This document shows positions 63,781 to 64,000 of a stretch of 64,000 nucleotides of DNA, one piece after another (the stretch's first letter is position 1; the number at the start of each line of letters is the position of its first letter). A program made the translations under genes and the position numbers. The notes below the pieces were generated by a model. That model was not told the origin of the DNA. It did no database searches and worked only from the letters and a program-made list of their open reading frames with translations. The stretch is from Polia nebulosa (lineage: Eukaryota > Arthropoda > Insecta > Lepidoptera > Noctuidae): the NCBI GenBank assembly GCA_951329385.1, contig OX589599.1:7254001-7318000 (forward strand), written 5' to 3'.

Positions 63781-64000
63781 AGAGTGCGTAGCTCCTGTAT
63801 TCAAAGGGGAGAGGCACAACTTTCTTGTCTTTTAATATTTTTATTTTTTTAAACTATAGGCATTACGTTAGTACGCCTTTGTCATAAAAGGTATGAAATT
63901 AAAACCTTGGGCATTCTCTGTTATAGTCATTGTCTACCAGTATACCAAAGGTCTGTCGATGAAAATTGGGCTGAACTGGAAAACATCTCTACATAATATC

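Overview
The window reads as AT-rich, repeat-saturated insect DNA, most likely from a moth (Lepidoptera, perhaps a noctuid). The evidence is the repeat content: a BEL/Pao retrotransposon, RTE-type LINE 3' ends with TGATGA tails, tRNA- and 5S-rRNA-derived SINEs, and several short dispersed families I recognise as typical of lepidopteran genomes (motifs such as CACGCGGGCGAAGCCGC and AACCGACTTC). No host protein-coding gene is supported. The only long intact reading frame (43059-48254) is the BEL/Pao gag-pol. Most other short reading frames are chance or fall inside repeats.

Layout. 1-9000: nested small elements (a TIR element split by a tRNA-SINE, a 5S-derived SINE, a LINE relic on the minus strand). 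9052-9975: a 123-bp minisatellite. 10-30 kb: many MITEs and retroposon fragments, two copies of a TTAA-flanked MITE (13232-13674, 28168-28620), a second TTAA element carrying a nested foldback repeat (19232-19950), and several long palindromes. 31076-35041: a 3,966-bp element with two identical 345-bp LTRs and a TATA duplication. It has no intact gene, but it carries a 13-copy array of GTCATCCCTGTGAC, a MITE, a LINE scrap and a broken nucleocapsid zinc knuckle. 35-42 kb: RTE, SINE and LINE 3' ends, many with readable target-site duplications. 42053-48733: a complete BEL/Pao element (identical 289-bp LTRs, GTAAT duplication, tRNA-Tyr-like primer site, 1731-aa polyprotein) inserted in the 3' tail of an older LINE. 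48.7-64 kb: further MITEs, SINEs, possible solo LTRs, an RTE 3' end with an open 187-codon frame, and an RNase H/zinc-finger LINE remnant at the far end.

How the parts relate. The window is an archive of nested insertions. Retroposon copies are bounded by 10-15 bp duplications and DNA elements by TA, TTA/ATT, TTAA or 8-bp duplications, so insertion order can be read directly in several places. The BEL/Pao element and the LTR-flanked non-autonomous element are the youngest large insertions, because both LTR pairs are identical by eye. The non-autonomous element with its repeat array is the best candidate for something undescribed. I could not run database searches, so family names rest on recognition of motifs and termini.
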